The notes below the pieces were generated by a model. The model was given only the letters and a program-made list of their open reading frames with translations, ran no database searches and was not told the origin of the DNA. Source: Halioglobus sp. (lineage in GTDB: Bacteria; Pseudomonadota; Gammaproteobacteria; Pseudomonadales; Halieaceae). From it: 64,000 bases of DNA. How positions within the stretch are numbered: the first letter of the stretch is position 1; each line of letters starts with the position of its first letter. Both the position numbers and the translations under genes were made by a program. Shown here piece by piece: positions 26,684-39,335 of the stretch. Where the stretch lies: the NCBI GenBank assembly GCA_028825045.1, contig JAPKAY010000016.1:1-64000 (forward strand). The letters run 5' to 3'.

Positions 26684-28360
26684 CTATTTATCGCTCATTT
26701 GCGCTTTGATAAGATCACCGATCGTACCGGGCGAGGCTGTTTCCTGCTCCGAGTCTTTCAGGGACTTTACAGCCTCCTTCTCATCTTCGAAGTCCTTAGC
26801 CTTGATAGACAATGACAGCCCACGGTTCTTACGATCAACCGAGATAATCTTGGCTTCCACTGATTCGCCGACCTTGAAGGAATTGCGCGCGTCTTCAACC
26901 TTTTCGCGACTGATGTCAGAGGCCTTCAGAACGCCTTCAACTTCCTCTGCCAGCTTGATCAGGACCGATTTGGCATCGACCTCTATAACCTCACCAGTGA
27001 CGATGGCACCACGATCATTTTCCGCAACGTAGTTACTGAAAGGATCATCTTCCAATTGCTTCACGCCCAGCGAAATCCGCTCACGTTCAGAGTCGATAGA
27101 CAGAATAACCGTTTCAATCTCATCGCCCTTCTTGTAATTGCGAACAGCCTCTTCACCCGTCTCATTCCAACTGATATCAGAGAGGTGCACCAGGCCATCG
27201 ATGTTGCCTTCCAGACCGATAAAGATACCGAAGTCTGTGATGGACTTGATGCTCCCGGAAATTTTATCGCCCTTGCTATACTGCGAGCCAAAAGCATCCC
27301 ACGGATTTTGCTGACACTGCTTGATACCCAGTGAAATACGACGACGCTCCTCATCAATGTCGAGCACCATCACTTCCAACTCATCGCCCAGGTTGACGAT
27401 CTTGGAAGGATGCACGTTCTTGTTCGTCCAATCCATTTCGGAAACGTGTACCAGGCCTTCAACACCTTCTTCCAACTCGGCGAAACAGCCGTAGTCGGTA
27501 AGGTTGGTGATCTTAGCCTTAACGCGGCTTCCTTCGGGGTAGCGGCCGGTAATCTCCAACCAGGGATCTTCGCCAAGTTGCTTCAAGCCCAGCGATACGC
27601 GATTGCGCTCACGATCAAACTTGAGAATCTTGACGTCGATTTCCTGGCCCACTTCAACAATTTCGGAGGGGTGCTTAATGCGCTTCCAGGCCATATCTGT
27701 AATGTGTAGCAGGCCGTCAACGCCACCGAGATCGACAAATGCGCCGTAGTCGGTCAGGTTCTTCACGATACCTTTGACAGACATGCCTTCCTGCAGAGAT
27801 TCCAGCAGGGCATCACGCTCGACACTGTTGGCCGCTTCCATCACGGCGCGACGTGAAACAACAACATTGTTGCGCTTCTGGTCCAACTTGATGACTTTAA
27901 ACTCGAGTTCCTTGCCTTCCAGGTGCACGGTTTCGCGCACCGGACGTACATCCACCAGAGAGCCAGGGAGGAACGCACGTATCGTATTGATATCCACGGT
28001 AAAGCCACCTTTGACCTTGCCATTGATAATTCCGGTAACCACCTCGTTAGCCTCGTGGGCAGCTTCCAGGTCTTTCCATGACTCGGCACGCTTGGCTTTT
28101 TCGCGCGACAGCTTGGTCTCGCCAAAGCCATCTTCCACGGCTTCCAGAGCCACCTGTACTTCGTCACCGATGCTAAGGGCACAATCGCCATTGGCATCTA
28201 TAAACTCTTCACGGGGGATAACGCCTTCGGATTTCAGACCCGCATGGACAGTGACCCACTCGTTATCGATATCGATTACCACGCCAGTGACAATAGCACC
28301 GGGCTTCATATCGACGGTTTTCAGACTCTCTTCAAATAGTTCGGCGAAGGATTCGCTCAT
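26684..28360 (-). CDS. rpsA: 30S ribosomal protein S1
   Basis: The 558-aa protein has six S1 repeats, the proteobacterial length and layout. S1 recruits and unfolds mRNA on the 30S subunit. Repeats are recognisable by [39 protein letters not shown] and [20 protein letters not shown], each ending near RISLGIKQ or RVSLGLKQ. It starts [12 protein letters not shown]. The 160-base gap after cmk holds a small AACCC/GGGTT hairpin (28452-28466) that could belong to the autoregulatory leader known for rpsA. That link is inference. Confidence 0.98.
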   Translation of the reverse strand: MSESFAELFEESLKTVDMKPGAIVTGVVIDIDNEWVTVHAGLKSEGVIPREEFIDANGDCALSIGDEVQVALEAVEDGFGETKLSREKAKRAESWKDLEAAHEANEVVTGIINGKVKGGFTVDINTIRAFLPGSLVDVRPVRETVHLEGKELEFKVIKLDQKRNNVVVSRRAVMEAANSVERDALLESLQEGMSVKGIVKNLTDYGAFVDLGGVDGLLHITDMAWKRIKHPSEIVEVGQEIDVKILKFDRERNRVSLGLKQLGEDPWLEITGRYPEGSRVKAKITNLTDYGCFAELEEGVEGLVHVSEMDWTNKNVHPSKIVNLGDELEVMVLDIDEERRRISLGIKQCQQNPWDAFGSQYSKGDKISGSIKSITDFGIFIGLEGNIDGLVHLSDISWNETGEEAVRNYKKGDEIETVILSIDSERERISLGVKQLEDDPFSNYVAENDRGAIVTGEVIEVDAKSVLIKLAEEVEGVLKASDISREKVEDARNSFKVGESVEAKIISVDRKNRGLSLSIKAKDFEDEKEAVKSLKDSEQETASPGTIGDLIKAQMSDK

Positions 28361-28521
28361 TAGACATTACCTGTAAATATTGATCGCGACAGTCACCTGC
28401 CTCTACCGCGCCCCCAGCCGGCTCGGGTCATCCATAATAAGCTGCCTTCCCAACCCTGACTGGGTTCGACCAGGAAAACAGCATTTAAAGCCATTTCGAG
28501 GGAGTTCATCGCCGATGGCGA

Positions 28522-29205
28522 CTAAATGAACCCCTTTTTCTTCACCTCGAGCATCACCTGCGCAAACACATCGTTGATGGGAGTGGCGCTGCTGTCGATG
28601 ACAATGGCATCTTCCGCGGGAACAAGAGGGGAAATTTCGCGACTGCTGTCGCGGGCATCTCTCTCCTTTATGTCCTTAAGAAGGCGCGGGAGATTAACAT
28701 TTTGCCCCTTTGCAATCAACTGCTTATGGCGTCGTTCAGCACGTTCAGTGGCACTGGCGGTCAGGAACAATTTAAGGTTCGCATCACAAAATACCACTGT
28801 ACCCATATCGCGCCCATCGGCCACTAGCCCCGGGGGTCGTTTAAATTCATGCTGGCGCTGCAGCAGAGCCGCGCGCACGGCAGGAATGGCGGCCACAGTG
28901 GAGGCACCACGCCCCCCCTCCTCGGTGCGAATGTCACCGCTAACATCTACACCCTTATAGGCCACCAGGATTTCGCCATTTGAGGCCGCCGAGAAGACAA
29001 CATCGAGGTGCCTCGCCACCTCGCTGACCGCCGGGTGATCATCCCAACTGACACCCTCAATCAAACAGGCCTGGCCGGTAACGCGATAGAGGGCTCCACT
29101 ATCCAAAAGGTGCCAGCCAAGATGCTTTGCCAGCATATAACTAATGGCACCCTTTCCCGCTCCTGAAGGGCCATCGACCGTTATTACTGGCACGCCGCTC
29201 ACCAC
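28522..29205 (-). CDS. cmk: Cytidylate kinase
   Basis: The 227-aa P-loop kinase phosphorylates CMP and dCMP. It has VITVDGPSGAGKGAIS (Walker A), LDSGALYR, the substrate segment VADGRDMGTVVF and the lid RDARDSSREISPLVPAEDA. Length is standard. It starts three bases after the aroA stop, in the aroA-cmk-rpsA order common to gammaproteobacteria. Confidence 0.97.
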   Translation of the reverse strand: MVSGVPVITVDGPSGAGKGAISYMLAKHLGWHLLDSGALYRVTGQACLIEGVSWDDHPAVSEVARHLDVVFSAASNGEILVAYKGVDVSGDIRTEEGGRGASTVAAIPAVRAALLQRQHEFKRPPGLVADGRDMGTVVFCDANLKLFLTASATERAERRHKQLIAKGQNVNLPRLLKDIKERDARDSSREISPLVPAEDAIVIDSSATPINDVFAQVMLEVKKKGFI

Positions 29206-29208
29206 CCG

Positions 29209-30513
29209 CTATCCTGCCTCAACACTGATTTGCAGACCCAGACGTCGCGCCAGACCCTGAAAACCGGGGAAAGACGTCGCGACATGGTCACAGTTCAACA
29301 CCGTAATTTCTGCCTCTGCCCGCACTGCGGCAACAGCAAAAGACATCGCAATACGGTGATCCTGATAAGTCTCGACAACACCCCCACAGAGGGTACCGCC
29401 CTCGATGATAATGCCATCCTCCAGCACTTCATTCTGTATGCCCAAAGTACTTAAACCTTCTGCCATCGCAGCAATGCGATCGCTTTCTTTGACACGCAGT
29501 TCTTCGGCGCCACGCAATACGGTACGTCCCTGGGCGCATGCTGCAGCGATAAACAATACCGGAAATTCGTCAATAGCCAGTGGTACCTGGTCTGCCGGTA
29601 TTTCAATGCCTTGCAATATTGCGGAACGCACACGAATGTCTGCAACCGGCTCTCCACCGACTTCACGCCGGTTTTCAAGCGTAAGATCAGCACCCATCAT
29701 TTTCAGTATATTGATAACTCCGATACGGGTGGGGTTGATGCCCACGTGGGTTAGCAACACATCAGAGCCCGGTGCAATACTGGCCGCCACCAGAAAAAAA
29801 GCGGCAGAGGAAATATCGGCCGGCACGTCAATATCGCAGGCTTGCAAGGCACCTCCCCCCTGCAGGGAGATCACACCTGCGTCAGCCTGCACCGGGTAAC
29901 CAAAACCACGCAGCATTCGTTCGGTGTGGTCGCGGGTGGGCGCCGGCTCGGTAACGGACGTGCGGCCCTCACTGTACAAACCCGCCAGCAACACGCAGGA
30001 TTTCACCTGAGCGCTTGCCATCGGCAGATCATAGTGAATGCTCCGCAGTTTACGTCCGCCCTCTATATTCAATGGTGGCCGGCCGCCCTCAGTCGAGCGG
30101 ATACTAGCGCCCATTGTTGTCAGAGGATCAATAACGCGGCCCATGGGACGACTGCACAAGGATGCATCGCCGGTCAGTTCGGTGCTGAACGCCTGCCCTG
30201 CCATCAGACCACACAACAAACGCATACCAGTACCGGCATTCCCCAGGTCCAGGGGCTCAGCGGGTGCTCGCAATCCGTGCAGTCCCACTCCGGTAATCGT
30301 AACATTCCCTTGAGACGGTCCTTCTATTTCAACCCCCATCGCTCGAAATGCTGCCAACGTTGCCAGCGCATCCTCACCCTCCAGAAATCCACTAATTCGG
30401 GTCATGCCCTGCGCCAAAGCACCCAGCATTACACAGCGGTGAGAAATGGACTTATCGCCCGGAACCCGGGCTTCCCCTGTCAGGACTCCGCCGGGCACTA
30501 ATTTAAATTGCAT
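29209..30513 (-). CDS. aroA: 3-phosphoshikimate 1-carboxyvinyltransferase (EPSP synthase)
   Basis: The 434-aa enzyme joins PEP to shikimate-3-phosphate in the chorismate pathway. It starts MQFKLVPGGVLTGEARVPGD, followed by KSISHR, and has the PEP-site loop DLGNAGTGMRLLCG, ALAGLYSEGRT-like turns and the LRVKESDRI segment. The frame stays open 102 codons upstream, but that part overlaps tyrA out of frame, and the ATG at 30513 fits the family. In Pseudomonas tyrA and aroA are fused. Here they are separate genes ten bases apart. Confidence 0.96.
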   Translation of the reverse strand: MQFKLVPGGVLTGEARVPGDKSISHRCVMLGALAQGMTRISGFLEGEDALATLAAFRAMGVEIEGPSQGNVTITGVGLHGLRAPAEPLDLGNAGTGMRLLCGLMAGQAFSTELTGDASLCSRPMGRVIDPLTTMGASIRSTEGGRPPLNIEGGRKLRSIHYDLPMASAQVKSCVLLAGLYSEGRTSVTEPAPTRDHTERMLRGFGYPVQADAGVISLQGGGALQACDIDVPADISSAAFFLVAASIAPGSDVLLTHVGINPTRIGVINILKMMGADLTLENRREVGGEPVADIRVRSAILQGIEIPADQVPLAIDEFPVLFIAAACAQGRTVLRGAEELRVKESDRIAAMAEGLSTLGIQNEVLEDGIIIEGGTLCGGVVETYQDHRIAMSFAVAAVRAEAEITVLNCDHVATSFPGFQGLARRLGLQISVEAG

Positions 30514-30523
30514 ACATGACGCC

Positions 30524-31432
30524 TTAGGAGGGTTTCGACTCGTCGCGCTGAGCCAGTAGCTCGGCGAATTCGTCGCGGGCTCGCTTGGCCCGGTTGAAAC
30601 TGTCAAGTAACTCGCCAGCATTTTCATTCTGTACCGCAGCGCGCAACCGCTGCAGATGTTCGCTGAACAAATCAATGGAATCAAGTAGAGCGCTTTTATT
30701 GGCAAGGGCAATGTCACGCCACATGAGTGGGTCGCTTGATGCGATGCGGGTAAAATCTCGAAACCCTCCCGCGGCGCAACGAAAAATCTCGTCGCTGTTC
30801 TCGCAAGACGACAAGGCATCTACCAAGGTATAAGCCAGCACATGCGGAAGGTGGCTAGTTGCCGCCAGCACGGCGTCGTGTTGCTCCACCGTCATATCCA
30901 CAACATCTGCGCCGGCACTCTTCCACATGGCTCGCACCAGTTCGATCGCCGCCGAGTCATTGCCTGCAACCGGCGTCAGGATTACCCGGTGATCAACGAA
31001 CAGATCAGCACTGGACGCATCGACACCACTGCGCTCCGATCCAGCGATCGGATGCGCTAAAACGAGTTGTGCAGGCATGGCACCAGCCACCTCAATGGCA
31101 GCATCGCGCAGGCTGCCCTTTACGCTGGCGACATCAGTAACAATCGGGCCACCGGACCGGTCCGACAATTTAGGGAGAATCTGCTCCAGCATCTTTGACG
31201 CTGTTAGCGTGGGTGTACAAATAACCAGGATGTCTGCTCGCTCTATCGCTTCATCCAGATCGAGCGTGAACTCATCGATAACACCCAGCTCCACACCGCG
31301 GCGCAGGGATGGCTCGCGATGGCCGTAGCCAATGAATCGTTCGCAGAAGCCACTGCGACGCAACGCCCTGGCCAAAGATCCACCAATAAGCCCCAGACCA
31401 ACAATGACGATATTGCCTGTCGCGTAAGTCAC
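30524..31432 (-). CDS. tyrA: Prephenate dehydrogenase
   Basis: The 302-aa protein oxidises prephenate to 4-hydroxyphenylpyruvate for tyrosine synthesis. It has an N-terminal Rossmann motif IVIVGLGLIGGSLARAL, catalytic LVLAHPIAGSERSGVDA (His and Ser), TVEQHDAVLAATSHLPH and a helical C-terminal dimerisation domain with GGFRDFTRIA. It lacks a chorismate mutase domain, which is supplied by pheA upstream. The start is GTG at 31432, with AGGAT overlapping the pheA stop codon. Confidence 0.95.
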   Translation of the reverse strand: MTYATGNIVIVGLGLIGGSLARALRRSGFCERFIGYGHREPSLRRGVELGVIDEFTLDLDEAIERADILVICTPTLTASKMLEQILPKLSDRSGGPIVTDVASVKGSLRDAAIEVAGAMPAQLVLAHPIAGSERSGVDASSADLFVDHRVILTPVAGNDSAAIELVRAMWKSAGADVVDMTVEQHDAVLAATSHLPHVLAYTLVDALSSCENSDEIFRCAAGGFRDFTRIASSDPLMWRDIALANKSALLDSIDLFSEHLQRLRAAVQNENAGELLDSFNRAKRARDEFAELLAQRDESKPS

Positions 31433-31439
31433 TTTGATC

Positions 31440-32558
31440 CTATAGCAGCGCCTGGGGATAGGACCCCAGGGGTTTCAACATAATGGCCTGCTCCTCGAGC
31501 TCGGTCATAATCGCAGCGATTTTGGTGTCGTGTAAATGACCTTCAAACTCGATAAAAAAGACATACGCCCACTTTTCGGTACGCGAGGGTCGGGTATCAA
31601 TTCGCGTCAAACTGACATCACCCCGCCGGAAGGGCTCAAGGATGGCAAACAATGCGCCTGGCTTGTTACGACTCGAAACAATAATAGAGGTCTTATCGCT
31701 TCCACTGGGCGCTACTTCTTCGCGGCCAATAATGAGAAATCGCGTGGTATTGTCGATATAGTCCTCTATGTGTGTCGACAATTTCTCCAGTTGATATATC
31801 TCCGCTGCCATATCCCCGGCCACTGCGGCTACCCCAGGCGTCTGCGCTGCCAGGCGGGCCGCCTCTCCATTGCTGCTCACGGCCTCGCGCTCAACCTGCG
31901 GCCAATGCTTGTCCAGCCAGCTCCGACACTGACCAAGCGCCTGCTGATGAGCACAAATGCGGGTAATCTTTTCTTCCGAAGTGTTCGGCGCTACCAGCAA
32001 ATGCAGCCCAATTTTCATCTCCACTTCGCCTGAAATTTTCAGAGACGAATCCATGAAGATATCCAGCGTGTGGCTAACCATACCCTCTGTAGAATTCTCG
32101 ACAGGCACCACACCGTAGTTGCACTCGCCCGACTCCACCTGCGTGAACACAGCATCTATCGTTGTTTGCGGCACACAGACCGCCGCATGGCCGAAATGCT
32201 TCACGGTTGCAGCTTGTGTAAATGTGCCCTCGGGACCGAGGTAGGCAACTTGAAGTGGTTTTTCCAGGGCGAGACATGCAGACATTATCTCGCGAAAGAT
32301 ATGCGCCATCGTAGTGCCATCCAATGGACCGCTATTACGACTAATGATGCGCTGCAATACCTGTGCCTCGCGCTCCGGTCGGTAGAATATAACCTCTGCG
32401 CCGGTTTCCCCACGCTCGTGCGCAGTCACCACTTCCGCAAGCTTTATCGCGGCCACGCGCTCCGCACACTGTGCTCGGCGATTGATTAGTGTCTGGATTT
32501 CCTGGTCGAGGGCATCAATGTCCGCCCTGACCTTTTCAAGGTCTCTTGTATCAGACAT
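31440..32558 (-). CDS. pheA: Bifunctional chorismate mutase / prephenate dehydratase (P-protein)
   Basis: The 372-aa protein makes phenylpyruvate from chorismate. It has three domains. An AroQ chorismate mutase (about 1-95) carries VRADIDALDQEIQTLINRRA. Prephenate dehydratase (about 100-280) carries VAYLGPEGTFTQAA, VVPVENSTEGMV and NTTRFLII. A C-terminal ACT domain carries NKPGALFAILEPF and SLTRIDTRPSRTEKW, and gives phenylalanine feedback inhibition in this family. It follows serC by ten bases. hisC, which lies between pheA and tyrA in Pseudomonas, is absent. Confidence 0.97.
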   Translation of the reverse strand: MSDTRDLEKVRADIDALDQEIQTLINRRAQCAERVAAIKLAEVVTAHERGETGAEVIFYRPEREAQVLQRIISRNSGPLDGTTMAHIFREIMSACLALEKPLQVAYLGPEGTFTQAATVKHFGHAAVCVPQTTIDAVFTQVESGECNYGVVPVENSTEGMVSHTLDIFMDSSLKISGEVEMKIGLHLLVAPNTSEEKITRICAHQQALGQCRSWLDKHWPQVEREAVSSNGEAARLAAQTPGVAAVAGDMAAEIYQLEKLSTHIEDYIDNTTRFLIIGREEVAPSGSDKTSIIVSSRNKPGALFAILEPFRRGDVSLTRIDTRPSRTEKWAYVFFIEFEGHLHDTKIAAIMTELEEQAIMLKPLGSYPQALL

Positions 32559-32568
32559 ATGCTGTCAC

Positions 32569-33648
32569 TCAAGCGTTGCGTTGTTCGAATTCCTGCATGA
32601 ATGCAACCAGTGCATCTACAGCTACTTCGCTCACGGCGTTATAGAGGCTGGCGCGCATTCCTCCCACCGAGCGATGCCCTTTGAGATTTAACAATCCCGC
32701 CGCCTCGGACTCCTGTAAAAACAGTTTATCCAAATTCGAATCCGCCAGAATAAACGGAATGTTCATCAGCGATCGAGAGGAAAGTTCCACCGGGTTGGCG
32801 TAAAAAGAACTGATATCGATTGCCGCATACAACTTCTGAGCCTTGCGCCGATTTACCGTCTCCATTGCAGACAGCCCCCCTTGGTCCTTCACCCAGCTAA
32901 ACACCAAATCCGCGAGGTAAAGCGCAAATGTGGGCGGAGTGTTGTACATGGAGTCATTGTCAGCCGCCACCTGCCAGTTCAGCATGGCCGGGCAAAGCGT
33001 ATGCGCACTGCCGAATAAATCACGTCGAACGATCACTAATGTCAGCCCGGCGGGGCCGATATTCTTCTGGGCTCCGGCATAGATCACGCCAAAATCTTCA
33101 ACCCTGATTGGTCGCGACAGGATCGTGGAGGACATGTCGGCCACAATTGGGACGCCTGTCTGCGGTACCCAGGAGAACTCCACTCCACCTATCGTTTCAT
33201 TGGGTGTGTAGTGAAGATAGGCCGGGTCGTCACCCAGGGTCCAATCTGACTGCGCCGGAATAGTGCAGAAGTTGGTGTCCTGCGAACTGGCGACCACATT
33301 AACGTCACAGTAGCGCTGCCCCTCGGCTATCGCTTTTTTTGACCACTGTCCGGTATTCGCATAGTCGGCACTACCCTTATCGCCCAAAAGGTTGAGCGGC
33401 ACGGCGGAAAATTGCGTGCTGGCGCCACCTTGCAGAAACAGCACGGCATATTCATCAGGGATGCCCAACAGCTCACGCAACGTCTGTTCGGCGTGCTCGA
33501 CTATGCCTACCACTTCGGGGCTGCGGTGACTCATTTCCATCAGAGACAGGCCCGTGCCATGCCAGTCCAGCATGTCATCGCGAGCGATCTCCAGCACAGG
33601 TTCCGGCAAAGATGCCGGTCCGGCACAAAAATTGTAACGGCGCGTCAT
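32569..33648 (-). CDS. serC: Phosphoserine aminotransferase
   Basis: The 359-aa PLP enzyme makes phosphoserine in the serine pathway and acts in pyridoxal phosphate synthesis. It shows the SerC start YNFCAGPASLPEPVLE, HRSPEV, the phosphate-binding QGGASTQFSAVPLNLL and the PLP lysine in VIYAGAQKNIGPAGLT. Length matches the family. It starts 33 bases after the gyrA stop and is followed closely by pheA. Confidence 0.97.
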   Translation of the reverse strand: MTRRYNFCAGPASLPEPVLEIARDDMLDWHGTGLSLMEMSHRSPEVVGIVEHAEQTLRELLGIPDEYAVLFLQGGASTQFSAVPLNLLGDKGSADYANTGQWSKKAIAEGQRYCDVNVVASSQDTNFCTIPAQSDWTLGDDPAYLHYTPNETIGGVEFSWVPQTGVPIVADMSSTILSRPIRVEDFGVIYAGAQKNIGPAGLTLVIVRRDLFGSAHTLCPAMLNWQVAADNDSMYNTPPTFALYLADLVFSWVKDQGGLSAMETVNRRKAQKLYAAIDISSFYANPVELSSRSLMNIPFILADSNLDKLFLQESEAAGLLNLKGHRSVGGMRASLYNAVSEVAVDALVAFMQEFEQRNA

Positions 33649-33681
33649 GAACTTACGTCCTTGTGAGTGTATGCAGGCATG

Positions 33682-36294
<2,613 letters not shown>

Positions 36295-36411
36295 GTAGAA
36301 CGAGTTCCTTGAGTACCTGCGAAAGGGTTTTCAGGGCTGCAGCCAGGCCCTCTGAACGGACTCTGTGTCGCAACAGATTTACCATTGTGGTGCCCCAAAA
36401 ACGAACCATGG

Positions 36412-36417
36412 ATTATA
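36412..36417 (-). promoter_or_regulatory. Candidate -10 box upstream of gyrA
   Basis: A perfect TATAAT on the minus strand lies about 118 bases before the gyrA start, in the 293-base divergent gap with mtaD. The -35 region 17-18 bases upstream is poor, so support is modest. No clear plus-strand promoter for mtaD was found in the same gap. Confidence 0.4.
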
Positions 36418-36587
36418 CGGGAAGTTACCCCCATCTAGCTATGATTTTGCAGAAATTGACCGCCATTTAGGTAGTACGAATCCTTTTCCGGTTATACTTT
36501 CGCGCCCAGACCCCGATTACGACGAAAACGTCAACGCGTCGCTGGTTTTTACACAGCTAGAGACACCTGTCGAAACAGGAAAAAGCC

Positions 36588-37928
36588 ATGATCGCACCAC
36601 CGAAAACAGCTGACACTCTGATCCACCCTGGCTGGATTGTGCCCGTACTACCCCATGGCGTAGTTCTGGAAAATCACAGCATCGCGCTAAGCGGAGACCG
36701 CATTACTGCCCTCCTGCCCAGGGACCAGGCACGCAAGATCGAAGCGTCCCAGGAACTGGAACTGCCAGGTCAAGTGCTTTTGCCGGGGCTGGTCAATTGT
36801 CACGGTCACGCCGCTATGAGCTTGCTACGAGGCTATGCGGACGATCTGCCGCTCATGCCCTGGCTGGAAGAACATATTTGGCCGGCGGAGGGAACCCACG
36901 TGAGCGAGGACTTCGTTGGTGACGGAGCTGAGTTGGCCATCGCCGAAATGATCCGTTCGGGCACAACGACATTCAGCGATATGTATTTTTTCCCGGACAT
37001 ATGCGCTGCCACCGCACAGCGGCTGGGCATGCGCTGCCAGATCACCTTCCCCATTTTCGACTTCCCTACAGCCTGGGGTCGAGATGCAGATGAATACATC
37101 AGTAAGGGGTTGGCAGTACGCGATGCCTTCAAACACAGTCCGCTGGTGTCGGTGGTATTTGGTCCCCACGCAACTTACACCGTATCTGAGGAAAATCTGT
37201 CCAAGGTTGCTACCCTGGCGGCGGAGTTAGACACCTCGGTTCACATTCATCTTCATGAAACCGCTGGCGAAGTCGTGTTGGCGGAAGAACAAAACGGAGA
37301 ACGCCCACTCGACATGCTACAACGTTTGGGATTACTAGGCCCCCGGACCCAGTGCGTGCACATGACTGGCTTGAGAGACGCAGATATCAGCCTGCTCGCA
37401 GACACCGGGGCACATGTCGTGCACTGCCCACAATCGAATATGAAACTGGCCTCCGGAACCTGCCCGGTAGTCAAACTGCAGGACAAAGGGGTGAATGTGG
37501 CCCTGGGTACAGACAGTGCAGCCAGCAATAACGACCTCAATATGTTTGGGGAAATGCAGGCTGCGGCGATGCTCGCTAAGCTGCATGCCAGTGATGCCAC
37601 TGCAATCCCCGCTGCCGCCGCACTCGCCATGGCGACCATAAACGGTGCCAGAGCCATGGGCATTGAGGAAAAAATCGGCAGCCTCGAAGTGGGGAAGCAG
37701 GCAGACCTTATTGCCGTAGACTTGCGCGGTCCGGAAACTCAACCGGTGTACAACCCACTCTCGCAATTGGTTTACGTCTGCAATGGCAGCCAGGTGAGCC
37801 ACAGCTGGATCGCCGGCGAACTGGTGATGGCGAATCGCGAACTAACTCGCATTGATCTGGCAGACCTGGCCACGCGTGTGGCCTCCTGGGAACAGCGAAT
37901 CAGCGCCACCGCAGGGAGCACCCAATGA
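36588..37928 (+). CDS. mtaD: 5-methylthioadenosine / S-adenosylhomocysteine deaminase (TRZ/ATZ amidohydrolase)
   Basis: The 446-aa metal-dependent amidohydrolase deaminates adenosine-type substrates. It has the HxH metal site [32 protein letters not shown] and the catalytic aspartate in [16 protein letters not shown]. The Pseudomonas homologue in the same position (PA3170, beside gyrA and ubiG) deaminates methylthioadenosine. Substrate here is inferred from that. ATG follows AGGAA at good spacing. The stop overlaps the ubiG start by four bases. Confidence 0.9.
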   Translation: MIAPPKTADTLIHPGWIVPVLPHGVVLENHSIALSGDRITALLPRDQARKIEASQELELPGQVLLPGLVNCHGHAAMSLLRGYADDLPLMPWLEEHIWPAEGTHVSEDFVGDGAELAIAEMIRSGTTTFSDMYFFPDICAATAQRLGMRCQITFPIFDFPTAWGRDADEYISKGLAVRDAFKHSPLVSVVFGPHATYTVSEENLSKVATLAAELDTSVHIHLHETAGEVVLAEEQNGERPLDMLQRLGLLGPRTQCVHMTGLRDADISLLADTGAHVVHCPQSNMKLASGTCPVVKLQDKGVNVALGTDSAASNNDLNMFGEMQAAAMLAKLHASDATAIPAAAALAMATINGARAMGIEEKIGSLEVGKQADLIAVDLRGPETQPVYNPLSQLVYVCNGSQVSHSWIAGELVMANRELTRIDLADLATRVASWEQRISATAGSTQ

Positions 37929-38635
37929 CCAATACTCTGAACGTCGATCCGCGGGAGATCGCCAAATTCGACGCGCTGGCCTCACGTTGGTGGGACCGCG
38001 ACGGCGAATTCCGTCCACTGCACGACATCAACCCGTTGCGCGCAAATTATATCGATGAACATTCGCCCGTCGCGGGAAAGCGCCTGGTAGATGTCGGCTG
38101 TGGTGGTGGCATACTCGCTGAATCTCTGGCTCAGCGTGGCGCCAACGTGACCGGCATTGATATGGGCGAAGCGCCTCTGTCTGTGGCTAAACTACACCAG
38201 ATAGAATCGGGCACTGAGATCGACTATCGCCAGTCCACTGCCGAACAATTAGCTGAAACAGAAGCTGCGCACTTCGACATCGTATGCTGCCTGGAAATGC
38301 TGGAACACGTGCCTGACCCCGGTGCGGCCATCGCCGCCTGCGCAGCGCTCGCCAAACCCGGTGGTTCAGTGTATTTTTCCACTATCAACCGCAACCCAAA
38401 GGCCTTCGCTTTTGCCATTGTGGGGGCCGAGCATATTCTGCAATTGTTGCCAGCCGGCACTCACGAATATGCAAAGTTTATTAAACCTTCAGAGTTGGCG
38501 GGCTGGATGCGCAGCGCCGGACTCGTCATGGAGGGAATGACCGGACTCACCTACAACCCCCTCACTAAGCACTACCGCCTGAATGAGGCCGATGTCAGTG
38601 TGAATTATATGGTTAGGGCAGTTAAGCCAGCGTAA
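37925..38635 (+). CDS. ubiG: Ubiquinone biosynthesis O-methyltransferase
   Basis: The 236-aa SAM-dependent enzyme carries out both O-methylations of ubiquinone synthesis. It begins with [19 protein letters not shown], then motif [17 protein letters not shown], post-I acid in GIDMGEAP, and [12 protein letters not shown]. Length is typical. It is coupled by ATGA overlap to mtaD and by TAATG to mupP, the order known from Pseudomonas. Confidence 0.96.
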   Translation: MTNTLNVDPREIAKFDALASRWWDRDGEFRPLHDINPLRANYIDEHSPVAGKRLVDVGCGGGILAESLAQRGANVTGIDMGEAPLSVAKLHQIESGTEIDYRQSTAEQLAETEAAHFDIVCCLEMLEHVPDPGAAIAACAALAKPGGSVYFSTINRNPKAFAFAIVGAEHILQLLPAGTHEYAKFIKPSELAGWMRSAGLVMEGMTGLTYNPLTKHYRLNEADVSVNYMVRAVKPA

Positions 38636-39324
38636 TGGGGCAAGCATCTGCAGCCTTCCCGGTAAGTCTCCGCGCCGTGATTTTCGATCTCGACGGCACC
38701 TTAATCGACACCGCTGAAGAGTTCATCCCGATTGTTCAGCGCCTGCGCGCCGAACATGGTCGCGAGCCCATGGACCCACAGCGGATTCGGAACGGCGTTG
38801 CCAACGGCGCCGCATCTTTAGTTAGTCTTGGACTGGACCTTAGCGAGGATGCACCGGAGTTCGAAAGCAAACGCCTGCGCCTCCTCGACTTATACAGCAA
38901 GATAGTGGGCACCCTGGCAACACCCTATCCGGGCATCGAAACGCTACTCAACCGCCTGCAGGAACGCGATATCTCCTGGGGAATTTGCACCAATAAAGCC
39001 AGGGTCTATACCGAGCCGTTACTAGCGCGCCTGCAACTGCATCCGCCACCTGGAAGCGTGGTTTGTCCTGACGACGTAGGCGAGGGCAAACCGCACCCGG
39101 AATCACTCTATCGAAACTGCATCGATCTGAATTGCGCGCCCCACGAGGCCATCTACGTAGGAGACCATCGCCGCGATATCGAAGCTGGCCAACGGGCCGG
39201 CATGTACACGATTGCGGCGACCTATGGTTACATTGAAGCGGGGGATGACCCCTCACGCTGGGGCGCTGATGCCCAGGCAAACAGCAGTACCGACCTGCTG
39301 CAACTCATTCTCTCCCCGCTATAA
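38635..39324 (+). CDS. mupP: N-acetylmuramic acid 6-phosphate phosphatase (HAD family)
   Basis: The 229-aa HAD phosphatase has motif I AVIFDLDGTLIDT, motif II ICTNKA, lysine in GKPHPESLY and motif IV VGDHRRDIEAG. In Pseudomonas, MupP sits between ubiG and yciK and acts in peptidoglycan recycling by dephosphorylating MurNAc-6-P. The same neighbours here make that the best call over phosphoglycolate phosphatase. Confidence 0.88.
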   Translation: MGQASAAFPVSLRAVIFDLDGTLIDTAEEFIPIVQRLRAEHGREPMDPQRIRNGVANGAASLVSLGLDLSEDAPEFESKRLRLLDLYSKIVGTLATPYPGIETLLNRLQERDISWGICTNKARVYTEPLLARLQLHPPPGSVVCPDDVGEGKPHPESLYRNCIDLNCAPHEAIYVGDHRRDIEAGQRAGMYTIAATYGYIEAGDDPSRWGADAQANSSTDLLQLILSPL

Positions 39325-39335
39325 CAGGACACAGC

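Noticed and set aside
29842..30501. 219-codon open frame on the plus strand
   Set aside because: Antisense to aroA, no recognisable domain.
30514..30819. N-terminal extension of the aroA frame suggesting a longer protein or a TyrA fusion
   Set aside because: It overlaps the tyrA C-terminus in another frame. The family start MQFKLVPGGVL is at 30513.
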